DNA of 64,000 bases, taken from contig CAYXOL010000026.1 of NCBI GenBank assembly GCA_964467165.1, forward strand, positions 5,833-69,832, in the 5' to 3' direction. Below the pieces are notes generated by a model. The model saw nothing but the letters and a program-made list of their open reading frames with translations. It made no database searches and had not been told where the DNA came from. A program made the position numbers and the translations under genes. The DNA comes from Clostridium_AD sp964467165. Its GTDB lineage: Bacteria; Bacillota; Clostridia; Clostridiales; Clostridiaceae. This document shows positions 43,201 to 52,305 of the stretch, piece after piece (within the stretch, counting starts at the first letter, position 1; each line of letters opens with the position of its first letter).

Positions 43201-43438
43201 ATGGAAAAAGTATTAATAGTAGAAGATGAAAAGCCGATTTTAGAATTAATAAAAATGAATCTCACAATGGTAGGCTATGAAACATTAGAAGCCATGGATG
43301 GGGAAAAGGCATTAAACATAATAAAAAAAGAAAATATAGATTTAATTATATTAGACATAATGCTTCCAAAGATAGATGGATATGAACTTTTAAATGTTTT
43401 CTTAGAGCATAAAGGTATAGCCTTAACTAGAGAAAAAT
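43201..43438 (+). pseudogene. OmpR-type response regulator, gutted
   Basis: The first 64 codons are a normal receiver start (KVLIVEDEKPILELIK, phospho-Asp in ILDIMLPKIDGYELL). Codon 65 onward jumps to a fragment of the winged-helix domain (VFLEHKGIALTREK), so about 130 codons are missing. From about codon 80 the frame runs straight into transposase sequence. RBS AGGAG and start are intact, but the product cannot work as a regulator. Confidence 0.78.
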
Positions 43439-43617
43439 CAAAATTCTTAAATGCTTACAAAAGTGCTAGTAGTAGACTTATAAAAAAGGACTTTCCATTA
43501 ATAAAAAATCAACTGTGGAAAGAGTATTTTTGGAGTAGGAGTTTCTGTCTTATAACAACGGGTGGAGCACCTAGAGATATAGTTAGAGAGTACATAGAAA
43601 ATCAAGGAATGAAATGA
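43439..43617 (+). pseudogene. IS605-type TnpA transposase, C-terminal fragment
   Basis: The codons encode ASSRLIKKDFPLIKNQ, LWKEYFWSRSFCLITTGG and APRDIVREYIENQG, typical of the end of IS605 Y1 transposases, where a helix bears the catalytic Tyr (here in REYIENQG). The N-terminal HUH part is absent. It is in frame with the response-regulator start. Confidence 0.75.
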
Positions 43618-43626
43618 GATGATTAA

Positions 43627-44728
43627 ATGTTAAGAGCTTACAAATTTAGGTTATATCCAAAAGACGAACAAAAACATATAATAGGCAAAACCTTTGGATG
43701 TGTCAGGTTCACCTACAATAAGATGTTAGCGGAAAGAAAAGAAATCTATGAACTCTATAAAGATAATAAAGAAGATCTAAAGAATCATAAGCTGCCTACT
43801 CCAGCTAAGTATAAAAGTGAATTTCAGTGGCTAAAAGAGGTTGATAGTTTAGCACTGGCTAATGCGCAAATGAATTTAGATAAAGCTTACAAGAATTTTT
43901 TCAGAAGAATTAAGAATGGTGAAAAGGAAGCTGGCTTCCCTAAATTCAAAAACAAACATAATCCAGTAAAAACATATACTACAAACAATGTAAATAACAA
44001 TATTAAAATTGAGGTAAATAAAATCAAATTACCTAAAATAGGTTATGTGAAGTGCAAATTTCATAGGCAGTTTGAAGGGCAGATTAGGTCGGCTACAATT
44101 TCTAAAGTGGCAAGCGGTAAATATTATATATCTATTTTAGTTGACACAAAAATCATTCCTTTACTAGTTATAGAAAAAGCTGTAGGGGTGGATTTGGGAA
44201 TAAAGGATTTTGCAATAACCTCAGATGAAGAAATATTTGAGGAAATTAGAATATAAGTTAGTTAAAGCACAACGGTCGCTATCAAGAAAAAAGATAGGTT
44301 CTAAAAGATGGTACAAACAAAAACTTAAGGTTGCCAAAGTTCATGAAGAAATATCAGGTGCTAGAAGAGACTATTTGCACAAAGTATCAACTAAACTTAT
44401 ATACGAAAACCAAGTGATATGTTTAGAGGATTTACAAGTGTCAAATATGCTTAAAAACCATAAGCTAGCAAAATCAATATCGGAAGTATCATGGTCTGAA
44501 TTTAGAACAATGCTAGAATATAAAGCTAATTGGTACGGTAGAACAATATCGGTTGTAGGCAAATCTTTTGCAAGTAGCCAATTATGTTCTAACTGTGGGT
44601 ATAAAAATAAAGAAGTGAAAAATCTAGCGCTAAGGGAATGGGTATGCCCTGAATGTGGAGTGAACCATAATAGGGATATAAATGCTAGCATAAATATTCT
44701 AAAAGAAGGACTTAGGCTACTGGCCTAA
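43627..44728 (+). pseudogene. tnpB: TnpB (RNA-guided nuclease, IS605 OrfB), frameshifted
   Basis: The first frame (43627-44256) encodes the N-terminal part (LRAYKFRLYPKDEQ, GCVRFTYNKML) up to the first RuvC motif VDLGIKDFAITS. A second frame (44225-44728) carries YLRKLEYKLVKAQRSLSRKK, the RuvC Glu motif CLEDLQVSNM, a zinc ribbon (CSNCG, CPECG) and the last RuvC Asp in NRDINASINIL. A small deletion near 44225-44240, just after ITSDEE, breaks the frame. All three RuvC acids survive, so decay is recent. TnpB proteins are ancestors of Cas12. Confidence 0.85.
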
Positions 44729-44833
44729 AAAGATATTATTGAGGTTGGAATAACCTTATTAGCTCGGTGAAACTTGCTACAATAGTAGTATTGACCGAGA
44801 AGCTCCCACCTCTTAGGTGGTGAGTAGTTCACG
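44729..44833 (+). ncRNA. probable omega RNA / right-end region of the IS605 element
   Basis: After tnpB, a structured stretch (ATTGAGGTTGGAATAACC, CTCGGTGAAACTTGC, GACCGAG) ends in the hairpin CCACCT-CTT-AGGTGG and TGAGTAGTTCAC. TnpB guide RNAs come from this position, with the guide lying beyond the right end. Here the guide would be the host kinase sequence after 44833. Confidence 0.45.
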
Positions 44834-45719
44834 AGTAAATAATAACCAGCATTACTTGTTTGTAAATGAATTATTCAAAATAAATAAAGAACAAATCCTT
44901 TTATCTTATATAAAGAACATTACTCATGTAGACACTCAGAAAAAACAGCAATATAAGTTTTTTGTGAAAACTGGGGCAATAGGATTTATATTTATTGCTA
45001 TATTATCAATGATTATAAGTAAGTTGATAATAAAACCTATAGAGAATTTAAGTAAAGCATCAAAGCATATAGCAATTGGAAATTATGAAAATCGAGCACA
45101 GGTTATTACCAAAGATGAGATAGGAACATTGGCAATTCAATTTAATCTTATGGCTGAAGAAATAGAAAAGAAAATTCATGAATTAGAAGAGGAAGCACAG
45201 CGGAAACAACGCTTTATTGATAATTTAACCCATGAACTACGAACTCCGTTAACATCCGTAATTGGATACTCAGATATATTATCAAGCATAAAATATGATG
45301 AAGGAAACTTTAACAAAGGACTTGGATATATTAATTCTGAAGGAAAGAGAATGTTAAATCTAGTAACTACGCTTAAAGATATGTTAAAAGGAGTACTTAT
45401 TAATTTAATAGATAATTCTATAAAAGCCAGTAGCTGTGGTAGTAAAATAATTCTTGGTATAGAGGAGTTTGAAAACACTGTATGTATTTATATAAAAGAC
45501 TTTGGATGCGGTATGATAGATGAAGAGGTTAAAAAAGTGCTTGAACCATTTTACAGGGTAGATAAATCACGTGCTAGAAAAGATGGGGGAGTAGGACTTG
45601 GACTTTCTATCTGTGATGAAATAATAAAAAGACATAATGGGAGATTAGAGATAAATAGTAAACTTTGCGAAGGGACAACTGTTAGAATATATTTCGAAAA
45701 GGAGGTAAAGGGCAAGTAA
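44834..45719 (+). pseudogene. sensor histidine kinase, truncated and internally deleted
   Basis: The partner of the wrecked regulator. The sequence picks up inside the sensor domain, then has a membrane helix (GAIGFIFIAILSMIISKLII), HAMP, HisKA (DNLTHELRTPLTSVIGY) and the ATPase end (DFGCGMIDEEVKKVLEPFYR, GGVGLGLSICDEI). Between NLVTTLKDM and LKGVLINLIDNSIKAS some 60-70 residues that normally join the two kinase domains are missing. The frame stays open, even through the IS end, but the protein should be inactive. Confidence 0.78.
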
Positions 45720-45737
45720 TATTCTGCCAACTTTATT

Positions 45738-47564
45738 ATGAAGAGTAAAAAAATATTAATAATTATTGCTACAATAACGTTAGCATCAGGATTAATCTCT
45801 TGTAATGACACTGGAATAAAGGACAACAAGGTATATGAAGTAAAAGAGGCATCCAAAGCTAAAGATATAAAAAAAATATCTGAAAGTATAAATACACAGG
45901 GAGTAGATAGATTTACAGAAAACACTGAAGTGGTTAACAATAACCTGACATCTTCTGGGAATATTTTACTTGCAATTTCGCAAGATGAAAAATTTTCATA
46001 TGCTATGATACCAATTAAAGAACCTAAAGATAGTCAAAGGTTTATAAAGGGTGCATATATAGAAAAAGTTAATTTAATGAGAATAGATAATATAACTAAA
46101 GAGGTAAAAACAATAGCCTCTGAAATTCCTTTTATATCAACAGTTAAATGGAATAATGATAAAACTGTAGTCGCCTTTTGTGGTGGAGAGAGATTAAGTA
46201 TTTATGATACAAAGGTAAATAAGTTAGTGCTTAGCGCTGAGCTGAAAAATGAACCTATAACCTACTTTGGATTCTCACCTGATGGTAGGAAAGTATATAC
46301 AGAACATCCAAACCTTATTAATGGCTCTATTATATACATTGATAGCAATAAAATAGTACATTCTTATGAGCAAAGTGATAGTTTATATTATAAGGGCATA
46401 TTAGACAATAATTATTACTATGCCACTAAAACTGAAGATAATTACGGTGCATCATCTATAACAGTAGTAGATAAAAAAGAATCTGTAGTAAGAGAGTTAC
46501 CTGTTGGGAGATTTAGAGATTCGTATAAAAAAGCTTTGCTAAAAATTGGAAAAGAAAACTTTGGTTTGTTTTATATTAAGGATATTAATGAGGAAGACCA
46601 ATTTAAAAAGATATCAGATGAATTTATAATGGATGTAAAGTTTATACAGGGTGGTAAATTTATATATACCACAGAAATTAAAGATGTGGAAAAGAATAGC
46701 TTTTACCTTCATTTGGTTAATGAGAATGGAGACGAAGAGAAAAAAATAGAAATTTCAAGTGGGGTAATAGCAATACTACCTAATGGTGAAAAAGCTTATG
46801 TAGGTGGGTATAAACAGGAAGTTATAAACCTAAAAACCTTCCATATTGAAAATAGTATTAATGTTGAAACTGGAGAAGAAGAGAATGTATTTAAGACACT
46901 TAGGGGTGCCATGGATGTTTTATATAAATATGAAATAAATTCTGTGAAAGATTTTGAAGGAGTAAAAAAATACTTTGTAGATACTAAAAATCCTGAGCAA
47001 TGTGCTTATTTTGATGTAACTAATATTTTAAAAGGATCTCAAAACAATACTTTTAGTGGAGCTAGTCATAAAATTACTTTGTACTTATATAATTTTAAAT
47101 TATATGACAATGATACTAAAGCTACTGCAAAACTCAAGGTTTCAGTTTCTAATTCTTCTGGCAGCGGTAGTTCTATGGATAATAGTGTAGAACTTATTAA
47201 AATCAGCAATAGGTGGTATATAACAGGCCTTAGCACATTCCCATATACCAAAGAATACAAAACTATTAAGACAAAGGTTGAATCTCTAATTAGTACCATA
47301 AAATCAGGAAACTTAACACTTAAAAATAATATCCATAATGAATTAAAAGGTAAAACCATAGAGATAGGTCAAATTCAATTTTGGCAAATGAGCGAACCAC
47401 ATTTGGCCGCAGATATTGAGTATGCAAATCACTGTAAGGTATACCTTAAGGTTAAGGAAAATAATAGTGAATTGATCTATAAGATGCTACTGACCAAAGC
47501 TGATGAAAACAACAAGTGGACACTAGATACAATTACTCAGGATAGATTAAGTTCTTTATATTAG
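45738..47564 (+). CDS. large lipoprotein with beta-propeller-like N-terminal half
   Basis: The 608-residue protein has a signal peptide and lipobox (LASGLISC, Cys at 22). The following 350 residues contain WD40/TolB-like strands (TVKWNNDKTVVAFCGGERL, TYFGFSPDGRKVYTE). The C-terminal part (about 380-608) includes a region of NTF2 or IseA-like feel (ALKVSVSNSSG, ISNRWYITGL) that I cannot name. It starts 18 bp after the ruined kinase gene, so it was probably regulated with that system and perhaps acted as its sensor partner. The RBS lies inside the kinase end (AAAGGAGGTAAAGG). Confidence 0.62.
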   Translation: MKSKKILIIIATITLASGLISCNDTGIKDNKVYEVKEASKAKDIKKISESINTQGVDRFTENTEVVNNNLTSSGNILLAISQDEKFSYAMIPIKEPKDSQRFIKGAYIEKVNLMRIDNITKEVKTIASEIPFISTVKWNNDKTVVAFCGGERLSIYDTKVNKLVLSAELKNEPITYFGFSPDGRKVYTEHPNLINGSIIYIDSNKIVHSYEQSDSLYYKGILDNNYYYATKTEDNYGASSITVVDKKESVVRELPVGRFRDSYKKALLKIGKENFGLFYIKDINEEDQFKKISDEFIMDVKFIQGGKFIYTTEIKDVEKNSFYLHLVNENGDEEKKIEISSGVIAILPNGEKAYVGGYKQEVINLKTFHIENSINVETGEEENVFKTLRGAMDVLYKYEINSVKDFEGVKKYFVDTKNPEQCAYFDVTNILKGSQNNTFSGASHKITLYLYNFKLYDNDTKATAKLKVSVSNSSGSGSSMDNSVELIKISNRWYITGLSTFPYTKEYKTIKTKVESLISTIKSGNLTLKNNIHNELKGKTIEIGQIQFWQMSEPHLAADIEYANHCKVYLKVKENNSELIYKMLLTKADENNKWTLDTITQDRLSSLY

Positions 47565-47626
47565 GGAGATTAATATTTTAGTATAAACCTATATAATTTT
47601 TGTATGCATAAGGAAGGTGTAATCTA

Positions 47627-48364
47627 ATGAAAAAAACAATCTGGTCTAAGATGTTTTTAACTGTAGCTTTTATACTTTTGATTTTGCTGGGCGGCATTGC
47701 CCTTGCTCAAAAGAAGCATGCTGGTATAAACCAGACACAAAAACAAGTCAAAGTCAGTAACAATGACACTTTAAGTAAAATAGATAATAACAATTTACAA
47801 ACTTCAAAAAGTCAGCCAATAAAGGAAAATAGTTCTGAAATAAATAAGAAAGTTCAAGCAGCGGCTGTATTGCAAAAACAGCTTCAAGATAAATATGAGC
47901 AGGGTTATAAGGCTTTTTTTAAAGACCAGTATATCACAGCAATAAATCTTGAAAATGAAGTGATTAAACTGGCCCCTGATTTCTATAAAGCATATAATTT
48001 AAAGGGAATTGCCTTATGTTATTCAGGTGATTTTAAAAACGGCATGGCAAACATAGATAAAAGTTTAAGCATGAAGCCTGATTTCGGATATGCATTATTT
48101 AATAAAGGCTTAGCCTACGAATTATTCGGTTATTATGATAAGGCTCTTTTATGGTATAACAAGGATTTACAAATTGAAGATTATGTTTGGACATATTACG
48201 GAATATCTAGTATATACGGACGAAAGGGAGAGGTTTTAAATACAATAAAGTATTTAAAAATCGCAATAAGCTTAGACCCTGGCGTAAAAGAAATTGCAAA
48301 AACCGAAAAGGATTTTAATAATGTGAAAAATTATGAGGAATTTCAATCTTTAATTAATAATTAG
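47627..48364 (+). CDS. membrane-anchored TPR protein
   Basis: The 245-residue protein has an N-terminal membrane anchor (MFLTVAFILLILLGGIALA), a polar linker rich in Asn/Lys/Gln, then four or so tetratricopeptide repeats (YKAFFKDQYITAINLENEVI, YKAYNLKGIALCYSGDF, YALFNKGLAYELFGYYDKAL, TYYGISSIYGRKGEVLNTI). TPRs form a protein-binding groove, here outside the membrane. No partner is evident. RBS AAGGAAGGTG. Confidence 0.78.
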   Translation: MKKTIWSKMFLTVAFILLILLGGIALAQKKHAGINQTQKQVKVSNNDTLSKIDNNNLQTSKSQPIKENSSEINKKVQAAAVLQKQLQDKYEQGYKAFFKDQYITAINLENEVIKLAPDFYKAYNLKGIALCYSGDFKNGMANIDKSLSMKPDFGYALFNKGLAYELFGYYDKALLWYNKDLQIEDYVWTYYGISSIYGRKGEVLNTIKYLKIAISLDPGVKEIAKTEKDFNNVKNYEEFQSLINN

Positions 48365-48415
48365 CCGTGAAGAGAATTTTTTTATATTTATTTTTAAGCT
48401 AATAAAATGCCCCTT

Positions 48416-48463
48416 ATTGTAACTAGTGTTTACTTGCTATTTGACTATGTCAATTGCCATAAT
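48416..48463. repeat. dispersed intergenic repeat, copy B
   Basis: Matches 31103-31148 (ATTGTAACTAGTGTTTACTT..) with about five differences. It lies 50 bp after the TPR gene. Confidence 0.75.
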
Positions 48464-48645
48464 AATGAACAAATTCACGGCCCACTTATCTATCTTACAT
48501 CAGTTCAATGGAAAAATACAGTGTCCCAAGAAAAGTTGACCTAAAAATGGTTGTAAATACAATATTTGCTATGATATAATTAATTAGGTGTTCACTATCC
48601 ACCCCCAAAATTAAGTGAAAAAACTTTAATGAGGAGTGATTATTC

Positions 48646-49899
48646 ATGATAAATGAAAACTTAAAAATCAAAAGTGTTAAAGATTGCATTCAAGAAAATA
48701 TAGTCCCCATAATATTTGCCACTATTTCACTTATTGGACTATTCCTTACGAAACTGACGCCACTGTCCATTATGAATGAACTAATACAAGGATTTATTGG
48801 TAACGCCATTTTGGTACTTGCTTTACTTATTCCAGTAATGGCAGGTATGGGCTTCAATTTTAGTATTGTGGTAGGGGCTATTGCCGGTGAAATAGGCATA
48901 ATCATGGTAGTCAACTTTGGATTATCTGGTTTTGTTGGTTTACTTGTTGCAGTCGCTTTTGCAACACCACTTGCCATTGTATTTGGCATCCTAGCAGGGG
49001 TGGTACTCAATAAAGCCCGTGGTCACGAGATGATTGCCTCATTGTTTGTGGGGTATGTTGGAAGTGGAGTATTCCAGTTTGTCTTACTCTATCTTATGGG
49101 TAGCGTTATTCCCATCACCGCTTCACTTTTACTCTCAAAAGGTTCAGGACTGAGAAATAGCATAGTCCTTAATCATACACTGGGTCACTCCCTTGATGGA
49201 TTGCTCCAAGTGCCGTTCTTCGTTCTGCTTATGGTCGCAGGACTTATTTTGCTTGCATTAAGCATTTATTCTATGAAGAAACACATTATGAACTATAACA
49301 AAACGCCAGTTTATTCCCGTATCATCCTAATAGTTGTAGTGATTATCAGCAGTGCTCTGATTATGTACACAGATGTTCTTCCGAAAGGGGTCAGCGATCT
49401 AAAAGATGTCAAATTTCCACTAATCACAGGGTTACTAATTGGTTTGCTTGTGGCACTTCAGCTATTGATTACACGCACCAAAATAGGGAAAGCTTTTCTT
49501 GAAGTTGGTCTCAAACAGAAAAATTCAAAATACTCCAAGAGTCATGTATCGAAAGTTAGAATCTCTGCCATCGTGTTCTCCACTGTTCTTGCAGCCTGGG
49601 GGCAAATCATCTATGTGCAAAACACAGGATCTCTAAATACTTACAGTGCTCATATGAATATCGGTCTAACCGCTACATTTGCACTCATTGTCGGCGGTGC
49701 TTCAATGTACAAAGCGACTGTTAAAGATGCCTTTCTTGGCATCCTACTGGTTCAAAGTTTCATGATTATTACGCCTCTATGGCTAGAAAAGATTGATCCA
49801 AGTAGCTTTGAGGTTGTCCGAGTTATTATTTTTAACAGTGTATTCCTTTATGCCTTTGCAATGTCTAAAAGCAAAAAATACAATTCTGACAGAATATAA
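48646..49899 (+). CDS. orphan ABC-type permease (BPD_transp_2, RbsC/LivH-like)
   Basis: This 417-residue membrane protein with about ten helices is of the permease family that serves sugar, nucleoside and branched-chain amino acid ABC importers (GNAILVLALLIPVMAGMGFN, GAIAGEIGIIMVVNFG, GHEMIASLFVGYVG, NIGLTATFALIVGGASM). No ATPase, second permease or binding protein lies next to it. Its codon use (many CTT, ATC, GTC, CGC, ACC) is richer in GC than neighbouring genes, suggesting a separate origin. RBS GAGGAGTGA and terminator are in place. Confidence 0.78.
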   Translation: MINENLKIKSVKDCIQENIVPIIFATISLIGLFLTKLTPLSIMNELIQGFIGNAILVLALLIPVMAGMGFNFSIVVGAIAGEIGIIMVVNFGLSGFVGLLVAVAFATPLAIVFGILAGVVLNKARGHEMIASLFVGYVGSGVFQFVLLYLMGSVIPITASLLLSKGSGLRNSIVLNHTLGHSLDGLLQVPFFVLLMVAGLILLALSIYSMKKHIMNYNKTPVYSRIILIVVVIISSALIMYTDVLPKGVSDLKDVKFPLITGLLIGLLVALQLLITRTKIGKAFLEVGLKQKNSKYSKSHVSKVRISAIVFSTVLAAWGQIIYVQNTGSLNTYSAHMNIGLTATFALIVGGASMYKATVKDAFLGILLVQSFMIITPLWLEKIDPSSFEVVRVIIFNSVFLYAFAMSKSKKYNSDRI

Positions 49900-49902
49900 A
49901 CT

Positions 49903-49948
49903 AAATCCAGTAGTAAGCACCAAGTGCTTTTCTACTGGATTTTATTTT
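49903..49948 (+). terminator. terminator of the orphan permease
   Basis: AAATCCAGTAG / CTACTGGATTT stem with an inner AGCAC/GTGCT pair, then TATTTTAAA. Confidence 0.85.
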
Positions 49949-49965
49949 AAAAGATAAAATATGTA

Positions 49966-50055
49966 AGTAGAAATAGTTGTCAATTTTCAACTTTATTTAA
50001 AAAATATACTGGATTAAGCCCCAGTGAATATAGAAAAAATAAGAATAAATTGTGA
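49966..50055 (+). pseudogene. AraC-family regulator, C-terminal relic
   Basis: About 29 codons encode CQFSTLFKKYTGLSPSEYRK, the end of an AraC helix-turn-helix, then a stop. Upstream sequence does not continue the domain. A remnant of a lost gene, perhaps the regulator of the orphan permease. Confidence 0.7.
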
Positions 50056-50103
50056 TAAAATAAATTATAACATAATATTGATTTGAGAGTAGGGTTAAAT
50101 GGA

Positions 50104-50538
50104 ATGAGTAATAATATTTTATTGTTTATAGTTTTTTTTATGATAATTATATTGGATCAATTGTCTAAATATATTGTTAATCAAAGGGTAGGCTTAGGAG
50201 TAACGAAAGTGATTTTAGCCAATATTTTCTATATTAATCACACTGAAAATAAAGGAATGGCATTAAGTACATTTGAAAATAAAGGCTTTATATTTATACC
50301 ACTAATAATAATGGTGGAACTGGTTCTGGGATATTATTTTTTATATTATTGTGATTTATCACTAAAGTTGCCCTTGGATCTTATACTAGCTGGTGGGGCA
50401 ACAAATTTGATGGATAGATTAGTTAAGGGGAGTGTTACAGATTTTCTTCAGTTTCGTATTAGGGCTTTTAGATCTCCAATTTTTAATTTAGCAGATATTT
50501 TTATATTAATTGGGTCAATAGTTCTCTTATTTATATAA
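50104..50538 (+). CDS. lspA: lipoprotein signal peptidase (SPase II)
   Basis: LspA cuts the signal peptide from prolipoproteins after lipid attachment. The 144-residue four-helix membrane protein has all motifs: ILDQLSKYIVN, NHTENKGMAL (NxGxA-like), GGATNLMDRLVKGSVTDFL (first catalytic Asp) and FNLADIFILIG (second). It stands alone rather than with rluD/ileS as is usual, and is the gene just before an agr locus. ATG 50104 is chosen; a longer frame exists from 50083. Confidence 0.88.
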   Translation: MSNNILLFIVFFMIIILDQLSKYIVNQRVGLGVTKVILANIFYINHTENKGMALSTFENKGFIFIPLIIMVELVLGYYFLYYCDLSLKLPLDLILAGGATNLMDRLVKGSVTDFLQFRIRAFRSPIFNLADIFILIGSIVLLFI

Positions 50539-50780
50539 TCCTTCAAGTTTAAATGATATACTTCCTTGGTTTCTAGATTTACCAAGATCAATAAAAGGGG
50601 CATCAATAATCTCAAACTCAAATTGAAAATCTTGGAACATTTCCGAAAATTAAGTCGTTTTTTGTAACACGATACTTAAAGGAATATGAGTTGCTATTGT
50701 AGAATAAGTAAATTTAATAGGAGATAAGTTTGTTTCTAAGCTGCTTACTTCTTAATTCTATGGTGAAGGAGGGAATAACA

Positions 50781-50912
50781 TTGAAAAAATTCATTCAAAA
50801 AACTATGAATGTTATAGGAGTTATAGCATTATTTGTTGGAACAATAGCTATTATTCCAACATCACTGCTTACTACACATCAGCCTAATTGTCCAGAAGAG
50901 TTTCTAAAGTAA
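50781..50912 (+). CDS. agrD: AgrD-like autoinducer peptide precursor
   Basis: A 43-residue peptide starts at TTG 50781 behind a perfect AAGGAGGG. It has the three AgrD parts: an amphipathic, hydrophobic leader (KKFIQKTMNVIGVIALFVG), a core (IIPTSLLTT) and a conserved charged tail (HQPNCPEEFLK). The tail is the AgrB recognition region. A five-residue ring would be SLLTT, closed by Ser as a lactone, as in the S. intermedius peptide RIPTSTGFF; the ring call is inference. Next genes: agrC-like kinase and agrB. Confidence 0.8.
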   Translation: MKKFIQKTMNVIGVIALFVGTIAIIPTSLLTTHQPNCPEEFLK

Positions 50913-50995
50913 AGATGCAGGCTCTTTTGTAATAAATGAATTATAAACGACAATATTACAAAAGAGTCAATACATACTAAGGAGTAGATAATTAC

Positions 50996-52294
50996 ATGAC
51001 TAAAGAAATAATTCTTGATGTTTTAGAAGCACTGATATTATTAGGAGTTTTCAGCTCTTTAACTAACCAAAAGACGTATATAAGTGAGAATAAAATAAAA
51101 TCAGGGTTATTTTGTATGATGTATGTTTTTTTTACATGTTTGAGTACACTATATATTAATAATGTATATCGAATACTAATTATGATAGTAGTTATTATAT
51201 TATTATTAACTATTATTACAAAAACAAGTCTTTATATCTCAACAATAGTATTTTCCCTGTTTTTTACAATATTATTTGTTACTGAAACTTTTGTACAATA
51301 CGTTGAAATGATTATTCTTAAAGTGGATTTAAACCAGCTTTTAGCTTTTCCTAAGTACTTACTTATTCTTACAATTGGAGGCAAGTTGCTACAGATATGT
51401 ATTGTTGTAATACTCTTTAAATTTAATTTGTATTTTAAAGATAAATTGCTTAATAAAGAGAAATCTTTTTTTTCAGAATTTTTAATACAAATTGGGATAT
51501 TCAATCTATTTATATACATTTTGATCTTTAGCGTTTTGGATATTAAGAATGCCAAAATGTATAATTTGCTAGTCTATAGTATATTTTTTGTTTTTTCAAT
51601 AATTGCATTTTTGTATTTCAAAGAAAGAGAAAAAATGATAAATATAAATAATAAATATAAAGTTCAAGAACATCAAATTTCAAATATGGAAGAAATAATT
51701 AGTATAATTAGACAAGAAAAACATGATTATGCTAACCATATAAATGTTATACAAGCAATATGTTGCCTAAATAAGCCAAACGCCGTTGAGCGAATAAACG
51801 AATATGTATTAAAACTTTCAGACATGATTCATTTGTCATTTAGGTATTTAGATACTGGCAATGATTATATAGATGGTTTATTATCAATAAAAAGTAACTA
51901 TGCAACTAAAAATGGAATAGACTTCAAGGTAATAATTAATAAATCCTTTAATTTGTTGAAAATTAGGGAAGATGAATTAATAAGTATTATTAGTAATATT
52001 GTAGATAATGCATTTGAGGCCTTAAAATCAAGTACTGAAAATAAAGAAATATCTCTAATTACATCTTTAGAGAATAACAGGTTTTGCATAGAGATAGAAG
52101 ATAATGGAGAGGGCATTCCAAAAGAAATTAAAAATAAAATTTTCGAAAAGGGATTTTCTACAAAAACTAATCAAAAAAATGAACATGGGTATGGATTATA
52201 CATTACGAAACAATTAGTGGAGCATAATAATGGAAGCATATCTGTAGAACATGTTTCTGGAAAAACCAAATTTTTAGTTGAATTTGTAATATAA
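50996..52294 (+). CDS. agrC: AgrC-like sensor histidine kinase
   Basis: The 432-residue protein has six or seven N-terminal membrane helices (1-205) that should bind the extracellular autoinducer. A cytosolic HPK10-type kinase follows: phospho-His in RQEKHDYANHINVIQ (H243), ISNIVDNAFEALK (N box), IEDNGEGIPKEI (G1) and HGYGLYITKQLV (G2). It lies 83 bp after agrD and 11 bp before agrB. No AgrA/LytTR response regulator is found in the window, so the signal must go to a partner elsewhere. Confidence 0.85.
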   Translation: MTKEIILDVLEALILLGVFSSLTNQKTYISENKIKSGLFCMMYVFFTCLSTLYINNVYRILIMIVVIILLLTIITKTSLYISTIVFSLFFTILFVTETFVQYVEMIILKVDLNQLLAFPKYLLILTIGGKLLQICIVVILFKFNLYFKDKLLNKEKSFFSEFLIQIGIFNLFIYILIFSVLDIKNAKMYNLLVYSIFFVFSIIAFLYFKEREKMININNKYKVQEHQISNMEEIISIIRQEKHDYANHINVIQAICCLNKPNAVERINEYVLKLSDMIHLSFRYLDTGNDYIDGLLSIKSNYATKNGIDFKVIINKSFNLLKIREDELISIISNIVDNAFEALKSSTENKEISLITSLENNRFCIEIEDNGEGIPKEIKNKIFEKGFSTKTNQKNEHGYGLYITKQLVEHNNGSISVEHVSGKTKFLVEFVI

Positions 52295-52305
52295 AGGATA
52301 GATTA

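Larger units (their letters stand above)
43439..44833 (+). mobile_element. decayed IS200/IS605-family element (tnpA fragment plus tnpB)
   Basis: The stretch holds the C-terminal third of a Y1 transposase TnpA, a frameshifted TnpB, and a right end with the hairpin CCACCT / AGGTGG (44806-44820). It lies between the halves of a response-regulator/kinase gene pair and fuses in frame with the regulator. IS605 elements make no target duplication, so ends are set by where host homology stops. The left end has been lost. Confidence 0.72.

Noticed and set aside
50528..50640. Minus-strand frame MFQDFQFEFEIIDAPFIDL
   Set aside because: 37 codons without ribosome site; could be a regulator relic but no family is recognisable.
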